This document shows, piece by piece, positions 1-12,521 of a DNA stretch of 64,000 nt. A model generated the notes under the pieces. It saw only the letters and a program-made list of their open reading frames with translations. It made no database searches and was not told the origin of the DNA. The DNA is from Phalacrocorax aristotelis (taxonomy: Eukaryota; Chordata; Aves; Suliformes; Phalacrocoracidae): contig NW_027441107.1 of NCBI RefSeq assembly GCF_949628215.1, positions 248,001 through 312,000 of the forward strand, given 5' to 3'. The position numbers and the translations under genes are program-made. Positions within the stretch are counted from its first letter, which is position 1, and the number at the start of each line of letters is the position of its first letter.

Positions 1-233
1 AGAGCCCTGCTTTCCCAGAGGTGGCTCAACACCTGCCCGCCGAAAAGGAGGAGTGAATTAATTCCTTGCTTTGCTTCCACGCACAGCTTTTGCTTTACCT
101 ATTAAACAGCCTTGATCTCAACCCATGATTTTTCTCACTCTTACCCTTCCAGCTCTCTCTCCCAGCCCACTGAGGGTGGAGCGAGCAAGCAGCTCCCTGG
201 TGCAGAGTTGCCAGCTGAGGCTAAGCCACGGCA
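1..233 (+). mobile_element. LTR-1, 3' part (U1)
   Basis: 3' portion of an avian endogenous-retrovirus-type LTR. It has a purine-rich stretch, ACCTATTAAAC (ATTAAA signal) near 98-105, ACCCATGATTTTTCTCAC, CTCTCTCCCAGCCCACTGAGGG and the terminal CTAAGCCACGGCA. The LTR ends in CA at 233. The upstream part is outside the window. Confidence 0.8.
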
Positions 234-1990
234 CGCGCTTGTCCCGGTTTGGCAGGGAACGGACCGTCCGTCGCCTGGCTCCTGGGGCGACGGGCTGCTG
301 GGCAGAGGGGGAGGCCACCAAAGGTGACGAGCAGGGCACGGGACAGTAGGAAGAGAGAAGAGAAGAGCGGCATCCGGCTGGACGGGCGGGGGGGACGTGT
401 GTGCGTGTAGTGAGAAGGCACGAGGCAGGGAACAGGACGGCCAGAGAAGGACAGGGAGCCTGACGGAGGTGGAGATAAAAGCAGCAGAGAGAGGGGAAGA
501 GAGGCAGCAGAAAGAGGGAAGAGCAGGACACAGACCAACAAAGAAGGAAGAGGAGCAGGCTGGAGACGCACAAAGAACCTGGGGCAGGCAGCACGACAGC
601 GAGGGAGGAAAGAAGAATAGGGGCAGGAAGCTGGACCGAGCGCGATGGAGACAGACAAGATAAGCGACAAGAACAGGGCAGAAAGGGAAGAATGAAGCCA
701 CGGGGACAGGGAGCCGAGACAGCCAACGACGGAGGGAAGGGGCCGGGGAGGGAACACCACAAAACAAACCACGGGGCTACGTGGTACAGAGCACGAGAAG
801 GCAGAGAATTAAGAATTAGGGACAGGGAGCCAGAAAAACAACAACAAAACAACACCCAAAACAAAGGGAGATGGGGAGCAAAAGGAATCGCAATGCGTAC
901 AGAAAGAAGAGAGAAACAATTCTAAAAGAGGGTCACGGGGAAGCCAGAGACAGCAAGATGGAGAAAGGACAAAAGCTACAGGCTACAGGGCAGAGAGGGA
1001 AGAATTAATGGATAGACACAGAGAGCTGGGCAGAAAGAGGTGGAGAAAGGCTGACGATCACACGGCCAACAGGGAAGAGAGAAGAGAGGGAGGAATTTTA
1101 AAAACAGGGGCAAGAAGCCAGAGAGAGGGAGAGAGAGGCAACACTAAAATGGGGACAAGCCACAGGGCGGCGAGGAGGGAACCGATGAATAAGAACAGGA
1201 GACCAAAGAGAACACAACGTAGAATGGAAAAAAGGAACAGCGGCCCAACAGGGAAGGAGGAATTAAAGATCAGGCACTGGGAGGCAGACAGAGACAAACG
1301 AAGAAACAAGTGGAAAAAAAAAACAAAACCAAAAACACAACAACAGCAATGGGCTACAAAGACAGAGAGAGAGGGAAGAAAGAAAACATAGCAGCAAGGA
1401 GCTGGACAGAGAGAGATGAGGACAAACAAATAGCACGGGTCTACGTGACAGAGAACGTGGAATTAGAACACAGAGAGAGGGAGCCGGACAGAGAGAGAGG
1501 CCGAGAGAAAAACCTAGACGGGCTACAGCGGGCAGAGGCAGGAATTAAAACCTAGGGACAGGGAGCTGGACAGAGAGAGACGGAGGTCACAGGGAACAGC
1601 GGCGGGTGCAGGAAGAACAGGAATTCATGAACAGGGAAAGGGAGCTCGACAGAGAAGAACTCAGAAAGGCAAGAACAGTAGCAGGGTACAGAGCAGACGA
1701 ATTAAAAAGCGCGGCGGGAGCGTTGAGGCAGACAGAGAGATTAAGAAAAAAGCCACGGGCTACGTGGCAAAGCAGGAGGAATTCAGAAACGGGGATGGCA
1801 ACCAAGGGAGAGTGAGCTGGTGAAGGACAACGGGCATTCCAAGTGAGGGACGGGGAGCTGGGAAAAGCGAGGCAGAGAAAAACAGAATCACAGAGAGAAT
1901 CACACAAAGCCAAAAAAGAAGAAACTGAACAACAGGAACAGGTGTAACCAAAGCGATGAAATCAGCCAACCAGAGACGGTGTTCCATTAC
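234..1990 (+). repeat. Purine-rich degenerate ~80-bp subrepeats inside the unit
   Basis: The plus strand is strongly purine-rich, with motifs such as GGGACAGGGAGC, GGACAGAGAGAG and GGGCTAC recurring. A GAATT or near-GAATT core followed by an A-rich stretch recurs at about 78-91 bp; in U5 I place cores near 13262, 13353, 13438, 13518, 13712, 13794, 13872, 13952 and 14036. The interval is longer (about 111 bp) where an A-tract of 14-18 bases is inserted. The same block occurs in every unit; it is annotated here once, for U1. The pyrimidine-rich minus strand explains the long overlapping minus-strand open frames. Confidence 0.75.
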
Positions 1991-2020
1991 GGGAACATGG
2001 AGCGTACGAATCAGCGCACC

Positions 2021-2470
2021 TGTCGATCTGCATTTTAGTCCCTAGGCTATCGTTAACGTCAGCAGAACAACAGACAACGTGCTTCTGTCAGAAAAGGACG
2101 ACAAAACGCGGTTTCGTGGAGCGGACTGAGAGAACTAGCCAAGACTGCCAAGATTAACAGCCAAGAAGGTAAAAGGCAATTCTGGCAGGGGGAGATCGCG
2201 ACCACCGACTCACGGACCACCACCGAGCCTGCGCAGCGATTTACATACGGAACGAGCAAGTTTGTACCGATCAGCAGACAGGGCAATAATGAATACGTAT
2301 GAATACGTAAAATTTTGATCTACAAATTGAACGGGAAAGGTGCGTGAGGTACGCACGCCAGGAGGAGCGATCCCCCGTGCATCCGGCGCCGTGAATAAAG
2401 AATGCCTGCTCTTTAATACTAAATTGGTCTTGAGGAGTTGTTTCCGATTTTACCGCGTTTTTCGGTAACA
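2021..2470 (+). mobile_element. LTR-2 (U1)
   Basis: About 450-bp segment bounded by TG (TGTCGATCTGCATTTTAG) and CA (GTTTTTCGGTAACA). It contains a polyadenylation signal AATAAA at 2394-2399 followed by GAATGCCTGCTCTTTAATAC and a U5-like TTGGTCTTGAGGAG. These are hallmarks of a retroviral LTR, and the sequence resembles avian ERV LTRs. No internal retroviral sequence or obvious target-site duplication flanks it. Orientation is plus, like LTR-1. Confidence 0.78.
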
Positions 2471-2807
2471 CAGGGAGTCAGACCGAGAGAGCCAGAGAAA
2501 GACAAAAATACCGACAGGCTACAGGACAGAGCAGGAGGAGTAAAAAAATAAAAACGGAGCCAGAGCCAGGCAGAGAGAGGCGGAGAAAGAACAAGTAGCC
2601 ACAGGCTACAGGACAGAGAGAGGGAGGACTGAAAAGACGGGGAGGCAGGGAGCCACTCAGAGCGAGACGGAGAAAGAAGGTGCGGGGGGAGGCACAAAAA
2701 AAAAATAATTTTGCAGCAGGTAAGGAAAGAGAGGGGGCCGGGGGAGAGACAGGGAGGGCCCAGGACGCACAAGAGAGGCAACGGGGCCCCACTGGCCCAG
2801 GACTCAC

Positions 2808-2917
2808 CGCGACTCTCGCTCTCAGCGCTGCTGGCACAATTTAGCCGTTCACATGCTTCTTTCCCCTCCTCTCCTCCCTGCCTCTTCTGCAGCTCCAGAC
2901 TCTAGGCCGACCTCCAC
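2808..2917 (-). other. Minus-strand exon-like segment ('exon 3') in a short unit
   Basis: Read on the minus strand, a strong acceptor (GTGTTCTCTTCAG) is followed by GTGGAGGTCGGCC and, 110 nt later, by a consensus donor GCG|GTGAGTCC. The acceptor and donor are kept in the short units (5869-5978, 8937-9046, 12003-12112, 15067-15176, 18134-18243, 21199-21308, 61048-61157), although the upstream exon-like segments are deleted from them. Sequence conservation alone could reflect recent amplification, so this is not proof of splicing. Confidence 0.35.
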
Positions 2918-3029
2918 CTGAAGAGAACACGGGGGTGTCTTACAGCTCTTACGAGATGAGGCTTCCTAGGCACGTAGCCTAGCTCGCCCGTGCACTACAC
3001 GCCCGTACCGAACTGCGGGTTCCAACTGT

Positions 3030-3326
3030 GGGAAGAAGGGGGAGTCCTTGGGGGCTACGGCATTTCTCTTCCTAACTAACCGTTACACATGACAGAGCCC
3101 TGCTTTCCCAGAAACAGCTCAACACCTGCCCGCCGAAAAGGAGGAGCGAATTAATTCCTTGCTTTGCTTCCACGCACAGCTTTTGCTTTACCTATTAAAC
3201 CGTCTTGATCTCAACCCATGATTTTTCTCACTTTTACCCTTCCAGCTCTCTCCCCCAGCCCACTGAGGGTGGAGCGAGCAAGCAGCTCCCTGGTGCAGAG
3301 TTGCCAGCTGAGGCTAAGCCACGGCA
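3030..3326 (+). mobile_element. LTR-1, 5'-truncated (U1/U2 junction)
   Basis: Begins abruptly inside the LTR at GGGAAGAAGGGGGAG, preceded by an 8-bp filler CCAACTGT, and runs to the terminal CA. Everything upstream in the LTR is missing, so this copy has no U3 enhancer region. The other short-unit copies have the same breakpoint. Confidence 0.82.
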
Positions 3327-6154
3327 CGCGCTTGTCCCGGTTTGGCAGGGAACGGACCGTCCGTCGCCTGGCTCCTGGAGCGACGGGCTGCTGGGCAGAG
3401 GGGGAGGCCACCAAAGGTGAGGAGCAGGGCACAGGACAGTAGGAGGAGAGAAGAGCAGCATCCGGCTGGACGGGGGCGGGGGGGGCATGTGTGCGTGTAG
3501 TGAGAAGGCACGAGGCAGGGAACAGGACGGCCAGAGGAGGACAGGGAGCCTGACGGAGGTGGAGATAAAAGCAGCAGAGAGAGGGGAAGAGCAGGACACA
3601 GACCAACAAAGAAGGATGAGGAGCAGGCTGGAGACGCACAAAGAACCTGGGGCAGGCAGCACGACAGCGAGGGAGGAAAGAAGAACAGGGGCAGGAAGCT
3701 GGACCGAGCGAGATGGAGACAGACAAGATAAGCGACAAGAACAGGGCAGAAAGGGAAGAATGAAGCCACGGGGACAGGGAGCCGAGACGGCCAACGACGG
3801 AGGGAAGGGGCCGGGGAGGGAACACCACAAAACAAACCATGGGGCTACGTGGTACAGAGCATGAGAAGGCAGAGAATTAACAATTAGGGACAGGGAGCCA
3901 GAAAAACAACAAAAAAAACACCAAAACAAAGGGAGATGGAGAGCAAAAGGAATCGCAATGCGTACAGAGAGAAGAGAGAAACAATTCTAAAAGAGGGTCA
4001 CGGGGAAGCCAGAGACAGCAAGATGGAGAAAGGACAGAAGCTACAGGCTACAGGGCAGAGAGGGAAGAATTAATGAATAGACGCAGAGAGCTGGGCAGAA
4101 AGAGGTGGAGAAAGGCTGAAGATCACACGGCCAACAGGGAAGAGAGAAGAGAGGGAGGAATTTTAAAAACAGGGGCAAGAAGCCAGAGAGAGGGAGAGAG
4201 AGGCAACAATAAATGGGGACAAGCCACAGGGCAGCGAGGAGGGAATCGATGAATAAGAACAGCAGACCAAAGAGAACACAATGTAGAATGGAAAAAAGGA
4301 ACAGCGGCCTACAGGGAAGGAGGAATTAAAGATCAGGCACTGGGAGGCAGACAGAGACACATGAAGAAACAAGTGGGAAAAAAAAAAAAAAAACAACAAC
4401 GGCAACGGGCTACAAAGACAGACAGAGAGGGAAGAAATAAAACATAGCAGCAAGGAGCTGGACAGAGAGAGATGAGGACAAACAAATAGCACGGGTCTAC
4501 GTGACAGAGAACGTGGAATTAGAACACAGAGAGAGGGAGCCGGACAGAGAGAGAGGCCGAGAGAAAAACCTAGACGGGCTACAGCGGGCAGAGGCAGGAA
4601 TTAAAACCTAGGGACAGGGAGCTGGACAGAGAGAGACGGAGGTCACAGGGAACAGCGGTGGCTGCAGGAAGAACAGGAATCCACAAATAGGGAAGGGAGC
4701 TCGACAGAGAAGAACTCAGAAAGGCAAGAACAGTAGCAGGGTGCAGAGCAGAGCAGACGAATGAAAAAGCGCGGGGGGAGCGTTGAGGCAGACAGAGAGA
4801 GATTAAGAAAAAAGTCACGGGCTACGTGGCAAAGCAGGAGGAATTCAGAAACGGGGATGGCAACCAAGGGAGAGTGAGCTGGTGAAGGACAACGGGCATT
4901 CCAAGTGAGGGACGGGGAGCTGGGAAAAGCGAGGCAGAGAAAAACAGAATCACAGAGAGAATCACACAAAGCCAAAAAAGAAGAAACTGAACAACAGGAA
5001 CAGGTGTAACCAAAGCGATGAAATCAGCCAACCAGAGACGGTGTTCCATTACGGGAACATGGAGCGTACGAATCAGCGCACCTGTCGATCTGCATTTTAG
5101 TCCCTAGGCGATCGTTAACGTCAGCAGAACAACAGACAACGTGCTTCTGTCAGAAAAGGACGACAAAACGCGGTTTCGTGGAGCGGACTGAGAGAACTAG
5201 CCAAGACTGCCAAGATTAACAGCCAAGAAGGTAAAAGGCAATTCTGGCAGGGGGAGATCGCGACCACCGACTCACGGACCACCACCGAGCCTGCGCAGCG
5301 ATTTACATACGGAACGAGCAAGTTTGTACCGATCAGCAGACAGGACAATAATGAATACGTATGAATACGTAAAATTTTGATCTACAAATTGAACGGGAAA
5401 GGTGCGTGAGGTACGCACGCCAGGAGGAGCGATCCCCCGTGCATCCGGCGCCGTGAATAAAGAATGCCTGCTCTTTAATACTAAATTGGTCTTGAGGAGT
5501 TGTTTCCGATTTTACCGCGTTTTTCGGTAACACAGGGAGTCAGACCGAGAGAGCCAGAGAAAGACAAAAATACCGACAGGCTACAGGACAGAGCAGGAGG
5601 AGTAAAAAAATAAAAACGGAGCCAGAGCCAGGCAGAGAGAGGCGGAGAAAGAACAAGTAGCCACAGGCTACAGGACAGAGAGAGGGAGGACTGAAAAGAC
5701 GGGGAGGCAGGGAGCCACTCAGAGCGAGACGGAGAAAGAAGGTGCGGGGGGGGCGCAAAAAAAAAATAATTTTGCAGCAGGTAAGGAAAGAGAGGGGGCC
5801 GGGGGAGAGACAGGGAGGGCCCAGGACGTACAAGAGAGGCAACGGGGCCCCACTGGCCCAGGACTCACCGCGACTCTCGCTCTCAGCGCTGCTGGCACAA
5901 TTTAGCCGTTCACATGCTTCTTTCCCCTCCTCTCCTCCCTGCCTCTTCTGCAGCTCCAGACTCTAGGCCGACCTCCACCTGAAGAGAACACGGGGGTGTC
6001 TTACAGCTCTTACGAGATGAGGCTTCCTAGGCACGTAGCCTAGCTCGCTCGTGCACTACACGCCCGTACCGAACTGCGGGTTCCAACTGTGGGAAGAAGG
6101 GGGAGTCCTTGGGGGCTACGGCATTTCTCTTCCTAACTAACCGTTACACATGAC
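3094..6154 (+). repeat. Macrosatellite unit U2 (type B)
   Basis: 3,061-bp copy in direct orientation, by eye well over 95% identical to its neighbours. Type B marks: CAGAAACAGCTC instead of GGTGGCTC, ATTAAACCGTC, and loss of the 22-bp type-A segment. It reads GGGGGGGCGCAAAA at the A-tract near 5750, an intermediate between U1 and U3-U8. The exon-like segment lies at 5869-5978 on the minus strand. U12 at the right end of the window is its near-identical partner. Confidence 0.95.
5083..5532 (+). mobile_element. LTR-2 (U2)
   Basis: Full array-type copy. It reads CCCTAGGCGATCG near 5102 where U1 has CCCTAGGCTATCG. Confidence 0.78.
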
Positions 6155-6387
6155 AGAGCCCTGCTTTCCCAGAAACAGCTCAACACCTGCCCGCCGAAAA
6201 GGAGGAGCGAATTAATTCCTTGCTTTGCTTCCACGCACAGCTTTTGCTTTACCTATTAAACCGTCTTGATCTCAACCCATGATTTTTCTCACTTTTACCC
6301 TTCCAGCTCTCTCCCCCAGCCCACTGAGGGTGGAGCGAGCAAGCAGCTCCCTGGTGCAGAGTTGCCAGCTGAGGCTAAGCCACGGCA
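6091..6387 (+). mobile_element. LTR-1, 5'-truncated (U2/U3 junction)
   Basis: Same breakpoint and end as the copy at 3030, showing that the truncated form was amplified as part of the unit rather than arising by repeated insertion. Confidence 0.82.
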
Positions 6388-9222
6388 CGCGCTTGTCCCG
6401 GTTTGGCAGGGAACGGACCGTCCGTCGCCTGGCTCCTGGAGCGACGGGCTGCTGGGCAGAGGGGGAGGCCACCAAAGGTGACGAGCAGGGCACAGGACAG
6501 TAGGAGGAGAGAAGAGCAGCATCCGGCTGGACGGGGGCGGGGGGGGCGTGTGTGCGTGTAGTGAGAAGGCACGAGGCAGGGAACAGGATGGCCAGAGGAG
6601 GACAGGGAGCCTGACTGAGGTGGAGATAAAAGCAGCAGAGAGAGGGGAAGAGCAGGACACAGACCAACAAAGAAGGATGAGGAGCAGGCTGGAGACGCAC
6701 AAAGAACCTGGGGCAGGCAGCACGACAGCGAGGGAGGAAAGAAGAACAGGGGCAGGAAGCTGGACCGAGCGAGATGGAGACAGACAAGATAAGCGACAAG
6801 AACAGGGCAGAAAGGGAAGAATGAAGCCACGGGGACAGGGAGCCGAGACGGCCAGCGACGGAGGGAAGGGGCCGGGGAGGGAACACCACAAAACAAACCA
6901 TGGGGCTACGTGGTACAGAGCATGAGAAGGCAGAGAATTAACAATTAGGGACAGGGAGCCAGAAAAACAACAAAAAAAACACCAAAACAAAGGGAGATGG
7001 AGAGCAAAAGGAATCGCAATGCGTACAGAGAGAAGAGAGAAACAATTCTAGAAGAGGGTCACGGGGAAGCCAGAGACAGCAAGATGGAGAAAGGACAGAA
7101 GCTACAGGCTACAGGGCAGAGAGGGAAGAATTAATGAATAGACGCAGAGAGCTGGGCAGAAAGAGGTGGAGAAAGGCTGAAGATCACACGGCCAACAGGG
7201 AAGAGAGAAGAGAGGGAGGAATTTTAAAAACAGGGGCAAGAAGCCAGAGAGAGGGAGAGAGAGGCAACAATAAATGGGGACAAGCCACAGGGCAGCGAGG
7301 AGGGAATCGATGAATAAGAACAGCAGACCAAAGAGAACACAATGTAGAATGGAAAAAAGGAACAGCGGCCCAACAGGGAAGGAGGAATTAAAGATCAGGC
7401 ACTGGGAGGCAGACAGAGACACATGAAGAAACAAGTGGGGAAAAAAAAAAAAAAAACAACAACGGCAACGGGCTACAAAGACAGACAGAGAGGGAAGAAA
7501 TAAAACATCGCAGCAAGGAGCTGGACAGAGAGAGATGAGGACAAACAAATAGCACGGGTCTACGTGACAGAGAACGTGGAATTAGAACACAGAGAGAGGG
7601 AGCCGGACAGAGAGAGAGGCCGAGAGAAAAACCTAGACGGGCTACAGCGGGCAGAGGCAGGGATTAAAACCTAGGGACAGGGAGCTGGACAGAGAGAGAC
7701 GGAGATCACAGGGAACAGCGGTGGCTGCAGGAAGAACAGGAATCCACAAATAGGGAAAGGGAGCTCGACAGAGAAGAACTCAGAAAGGCAAGAACAGTAG
7801 CAGGGTGCAGAGCAGAGCAGACGAATGAAAAAGCGCGGGGGGAGCGTTGAGGCAGACAGAGAGAGATTAAGAAAAAAGTCACGGGCTACGTGGCAAAGCA
7901 GGAGGAATTCAGAAACGGGGATGGCAACCAAGGGAGAGTGAGCTGGTGAAGGACAACGGGCATTCCAAGTGAGGGACGGGGAGCTGGGAAAAGCGAGGCA
8001 GAGAAAAACAGAATCACAGAGAGAATCACACAAAGCCAAAAAAGAAGAAACTGAACAACAGGAACAGGTGTAACCAAAGCGATGAAATCAGCCAACCAGA
8101 GACGGTGTTCCATTACGGGAACATGGAGCGTACGAATCAGCGCACCTGTCGATCTGCATTTTAGTCCCTAGGCGATCGTTAACGTCAGCAGAACAACAGA
8201 CAACGTGCTTCTGTCAGAAAAGGACGACAAAACGCGGTTTCGTGGAGCGGACTGAGAGAACTAGCCAAGACTGCCAAGATTAACAGCCAAGAAGGTAAAA
8301 GGCAATTCTGGCAGGGGGAGATCGCGACCACCGACTCACGGACCACCACCGAGCCTGCGCAGCGATTTACATACGGAACGAGCAAGTTTGTACCGATCAG
8401 CAGACAGGACAATAATGAATACGTATGAATACGTAAAATTTTGATCTACAAATTGAACGGGAAAGGTGCGTGAGGTACGCACGCCAGGAGGAGCGATCCC
8501 CCGTGCATCCGGCGCCGTGAATAAAGAATGCCTGCTCTTTAATACTAAATTGGTCTTGAGGAGTTGTTTCCGATTTTACCGCGTTTTTCGGTAACACAGG
8601 GAGTCAGACCGAGAGAGCCAGAGAAAGACAAAAATACCGACAGGCTACAGGACAGAGCAGGAGGAGTAAAAAAATAAAAACGGAGCCAGAGCCAGGCAGA
8701 GAGAGGCGGAGAAAGAACAAGTAGCCACAGGCTACAGGACAGAGAGAGGGAGGACTGAAAAGACGGGGAGGCAGGGAGCCACTCAGAGCGAGATGGAGAA
8801 AGAAGGTGCGGGGGGGGCCCAAAAGAAAAAAAAAAATTTTTACAGCAGGTAAGGAAAGAGAGGGGGCCAGGGGAGAGACAGGGAGGGCCCAGGACGCACA
8901 AGAGAGGCAACGGGGCCCCACTGGCCCAGGACTCACCGCGACTCTCGCTCTCAGCGCTGCTGGCACAATTTAGCCGTTCACATGCTTCTTTCCCCTCCTC
9001 TCCTCCCTGCCTCTTCTGCAGCTCCAGACTCTAGGCCGACCTCCACCTGAAGAGAACACGGGGGTGTCTTACAGCTCTTACGAGATGAGGCTTCCTAGGC
9101 ACGTAGCCTAGCTCGCTCGTGCACTACACGCCCGTACCGAACTGCGGGTTCCAACTGTGGGAAGAAGGGGGAGTCCTTGGGGGCTACGGCATTTCTCTTC
9201 CTAACTAACCGTTACACATGAC
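6155..9222 (+). repeat. Macrosatellite unit U3 (type B)
   Basis: 3,068-bp copy. From here rightwards the A-tract region reads GGGGGGGCCCAAAAGAAAA (near 8812). U3 shares GCCAGCGACGG (near 6852) and GCGAGATGGAGA (near 6769) with U5 but not U4, so it is closer to U5 than to its direct neighbour. The exon-like segment is at 8937-9046, minus strand. Confidence 0.95.
8147..8596 (+). mobile_element. LTR-2 (U3)
   Basis: Full array-type copy with intact TG and CA ends and AATAAA. Confidence 0.78.
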
Positions 9223-9455
9223 AGAGCCCTGCTTTCCCAGAAACAGCTCAACACCTGCCCGCCGAAAAGGAGGAGCGAATTAATTCCTTGCTTTGCTTCC
9301 ACGCACAGCTTTTGCTTTACCTATTAAACCGTCTTGATCTCAACCCATGATTTTTCTCACTTTTACCCTTCCAGCTCTCTCCCCCAGCCCACTGAGGGTG
9401 GAGCGAGCAAGCAGCTCCCTGGTGCAGAGTTGCCAGCTGAGGCTAAGCCACGGCA
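9159..9455 (+). mobile_element. LTR-1, 5'-truncated (U3/U4 junction)
   Basis: Truncated copy; terminal sequence GCCACGGCA followed by CACGC, the variant typical of U4-U8. Confidence 0.82.
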
Positions 9456-12288
9456 CACGCTTGTCCCGGTTTGGCAGGGAACGGACCGTCCGTCGCCTGG
9501 CTCCTGGAGCGACGGGCTGCTGGGCAGAGGGGGAGGCCACCAAAGGTGACGAGCAGGGCACAGGACAGTAGGAGGAGAGAAGAGCAGCATCCGGCTGGAC
9601 GGGGGCGGGGGGGGCGTGTGTGCGTGTAGTGAGAAGGCACGAGGCAGGGAACAGGATGGCCAGAGGAGGACAGGGAGCCTGACGGAGGTGGAGATAAAAG
9701 CAGCAGAGAGAGGGGAAGAGCAGGACACAGACCAACAAAGAAGGATGAGGAGCAGGCTGGAGACGCACAAAGAACCTGGGGCAGGCAGCACGACAGCGAG
9801 GGAGGAAAGAAGAACAGGGGCAGGAAGCTGGACCGAGCAAGAAGGAGACAGACAAGATAAGCGACAAGAACAGGGCAGAAAGGGAAGAATGAAGCCACGG
9901 GGACAGGGAGCCGAGACAGCCAACGACGGAGGGAAGGGGCCGGGGAGGGAACACCACAAAACAAACCATGGGGCTACGTGGTACAGAGCATGAGAAGGCA
10001 GAGAATTAACAATTAGGGACAGGGAGCCAGAAAAACAACAAAAAAAACACCAAAACTAAGGGAGATGGAGAGCAAAAGGAATCGCAATGCGTACAGAGAG
10101 AAGAGAGAAACAATTCTAGAAGAGGGTCACGGGGAAGCCAGAGACAGCAAGATGGAGAAAGGACAGAAGCTACAGGCTACAGGGCAGAGAGGGAAGAATT
10201 AATGAATAGACGCAGAGAGCTGGGCAGAAAGAGGTGGAGAAAGGCTGAAGATCACACGGCCAACAGGGAAGAGAGAAGAGAGGGAGGAATTTTAAAAACA
10301 GGGGCAAGAAGCCAGAGAGAGGGAGAGAGAGGCAACAATAAATGGGGACAAGCCACAGGGCAGCGAGGAGGGAACCGATGAATAAGAACAGCAGACCAAA
10401 GAGAACACAATGTAGAATGGAAAAAAGGAACAGCGGCCTACAGGGAAGGAGGAATTAAAGATCAGGCACTGGGAGGCAGACAGAGACACATGAAGAAACA
10501 AGTGGGAAAAAAAAAAAAAAAACAACAACGGCAACGGGCTACAAAGACAGACAGAGAGGGAAGAAATAAAACATCGCAGCAAGGAGCTGGACAGAGAGAG
10601 ATGAGGACAAACAAATAGCACGGGTCTACGTGACAGAGAACGTGGAATTAGAACACAGAGAGAGGGAGCCGGACAGAGAGAGAGGCCGAGAGAAAAACCT
10701 AGACGGGCTACAGCGGGCAGAGGCAGGGATTAAAACCTAGGGACAGGGAGCTGGACAGAGAGAGACGGAGATCACAGGGAACAGCGGTGGCTGCAGGAAG
10801 AACAGGAATCCACAAATAGGGAAAGGGAGCTCGACAGAGAAGAACTCAGAAAGGCAAGAACAGTAGCAGGGTGCAGAGCAGAGCAGACGAATGAAAAAGC
10901 GCGGGGGGAGCGTTGAGGCAGACAGAGAGAGATTAAGAAAAAAGTCACGGGCTACGTGGCAAAGCAGGAGGAATTCAGAAACGGGGATGGCAACCAAGGG
11001 AGAGTGAGCTGGTGAAGGACAACGGGCATTCCAAGTGAGGGACGGGGAGCTGGGAAAAGCGAGGCAGAGAAAAACAGAATCACAGAGAGAATCACACAAA
11101 GCCAAAAAAGAAGAAACTGAACAACAGGAACAGGTGTAACCAAAGCGATGAAATCAGCCAACCAGAGACGGTGTTCCATTACGGGAACATGGAGCGTACG
11201 AATCAGCGCACCTGTCGATCTGCATTTTAGTCCCTAGGCGATCGTTAACGTCAGCAGAACAACAGACAACGTGCTTCTGTCAGAAAAGGACGACAAAACG
11301 CGGTTTCGTGGAGCGGACTGAGAGAACTAGCCAAGACTGCCAAGATTAACAGCCAAGAAGGTAAAAGGCAATTCTGGCAGGGGGAGATCGCGACCACCGA
11401 CTCACGGACCACCACCGAGCCTGCGCAGCGATTTACATACGGAACGAGCAAGTTTGTACCGATCAGCAGACAGGACAATAATGAATACGTATGAATACGT
11501 AAAATTTTGATCTACAAATTGAACGGGAAAGGTGCGTGAGGTACGCACGCCAGGAGGAGCGATCCCCCGTGCATCCGGCGCCGTGAATAAAGAATGCCTG
11601 CTCTTTAATACTAAATTGGTCTTGAGGAGTTGTTTCCGATTTTACCGCGTTTTTCGGTAACACAGGGAGTCAGACCGAGAGAGCCAGAGAAAGACAAAAA
11701 TACCGACAGGCTACAGGACAGAGCAGGAGGAGTAAAAAAATAAAAACGGAGCCAGAGCCAGGCAGAGAGAGGCGGAGAAAGAACAAGTAGCCACAGGCTA
11801 CAGGACAGAGAGAGGGAGGACTAAAAAGACGGGGAGGCAGGGAGCCACTCAGAGCGAGATGGAGAAAGAAGGTGCGGGGGGGGCCCAAAAGAAAAAAAAA
11901 AATTTTTACAGCAGGTAAGGAAAGAGAGGGGGCCAGGGGAGAGACAGGGAGGGCCCAGGACGCACAAGAGAGGCAACGGGGCCCCACTGGCCCAGGACTC
12001 ACCGCGACTCTCGCTCTCAGCGCTGCTGGCACAATTTAGCCGTTCACATGCTTCTTTCCCCTCCTCTCCTCCCTGCCTCTTCTGCAGCTCCAGACTCTAG
12101 GCCGACCTCCACCTGAAGAGAACACGGGGGTGTCTTACAGCTCTTACGAGATGAGGCTTCCTAGGCACGTAGCCTAGCTCGCTCGTGCACTACACGCCCG
12201 TACCGAACTGCGGGTTCCAACTGTGGGAAGAAGGGGGAGTCCTTGGGGGCTACGGCATTTCTCTTCCTAACTAACCGTTACACATGAC
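9223..12288 (+). repeat. Macrosatellite unit U4 (type B)
   Basis: 3,066-bp copy. It carries GGCACACGC near 9451 (U4-U8), GCAAGAAGGAGAC near 9837 (shared with U6-U8) and CAAAACTAAGGG near 10052 (shared with U7 and U8). The exon-like segment is at 12003-12112, minus strand. Confidence 0.95.
11213..11662 (+). mobile_element. LTR-2 (U4)
   Basis: Full array-type copy with intact TG and CA ends and AATAAA. Confidence 0.78.
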
Positions 12289-12521
12289 AGAGCCCTGCTT
12301 TCCCAGAAACAGCTCAACACCTGCCCGCCGAAAAGGAGGAGCGAATTAATTCCTTGCTTTGCTTCCACGCACAGCTTTTGCTTTACCTATTAAACCGTCT
12401 TGATCTCAACCCATGATTTTTCTCACTTTTACCCTTCCAGCTCTCTCCCCCAGCCCACTGAGGGTGGAGCGAGCAAGCAGCTCCCTGGTGCAGAGTTGCC
12501 AGCTGAGGCTAAGCCACGGCA
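12225..12521 (+). mobile_element. LTR-1, 5'-truncated (U4/U5 junction)
   Basis: Truncated copy with the common breakpoint at GGGAAGAAGG and terminal CA. Confidence 0.82.

Larger units (their letters stand above)
1..3093 (+). repeat. Macrosatellite unit U1 (type A, first of left array)
   Basis: First of a head-to-tail series; I place unit boundaries where the window itself begins (AGAGCCCTGC). Order inside: LTR-1 3' end (1-233), purine-rich subrepeats (about 234-1990), LTR-2 (2021-2470), purine-rich block (2471-2750), GC-rich tail with a minus-strand exon-like segment (2808-2917). Type A is marked by GGTGGCTC near position 21, GAGTGAATT near 51, ATTAAACAGCC near 103, a 22-bp segment near 500-525 and an ACAACAAAACAACACCC variant near 841. 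It differs from U2 onward by small indels and scattered substitutions, and is nearly identical to U11. Confidence 0.95.

Noticed and set aside
118-864. Minus-strand frames of 170-250 codons repeated in each unit, Ser/Leu/Pro/Cys-rich
   Set aside because: Three overlapping frames are open at once because the minus strand is pyrimidine-rich. They shift frame with small indels between units, which argues against selection for protein.
2711-2730. Plus-strand donor-like CAGCAG|GTAAGG in every unit
   Set aside because: An excellent U1 match, but no plausible plus-strand acceptor or exon precedes it, and the purine-rich strand lacks polypyrimidine tracts.
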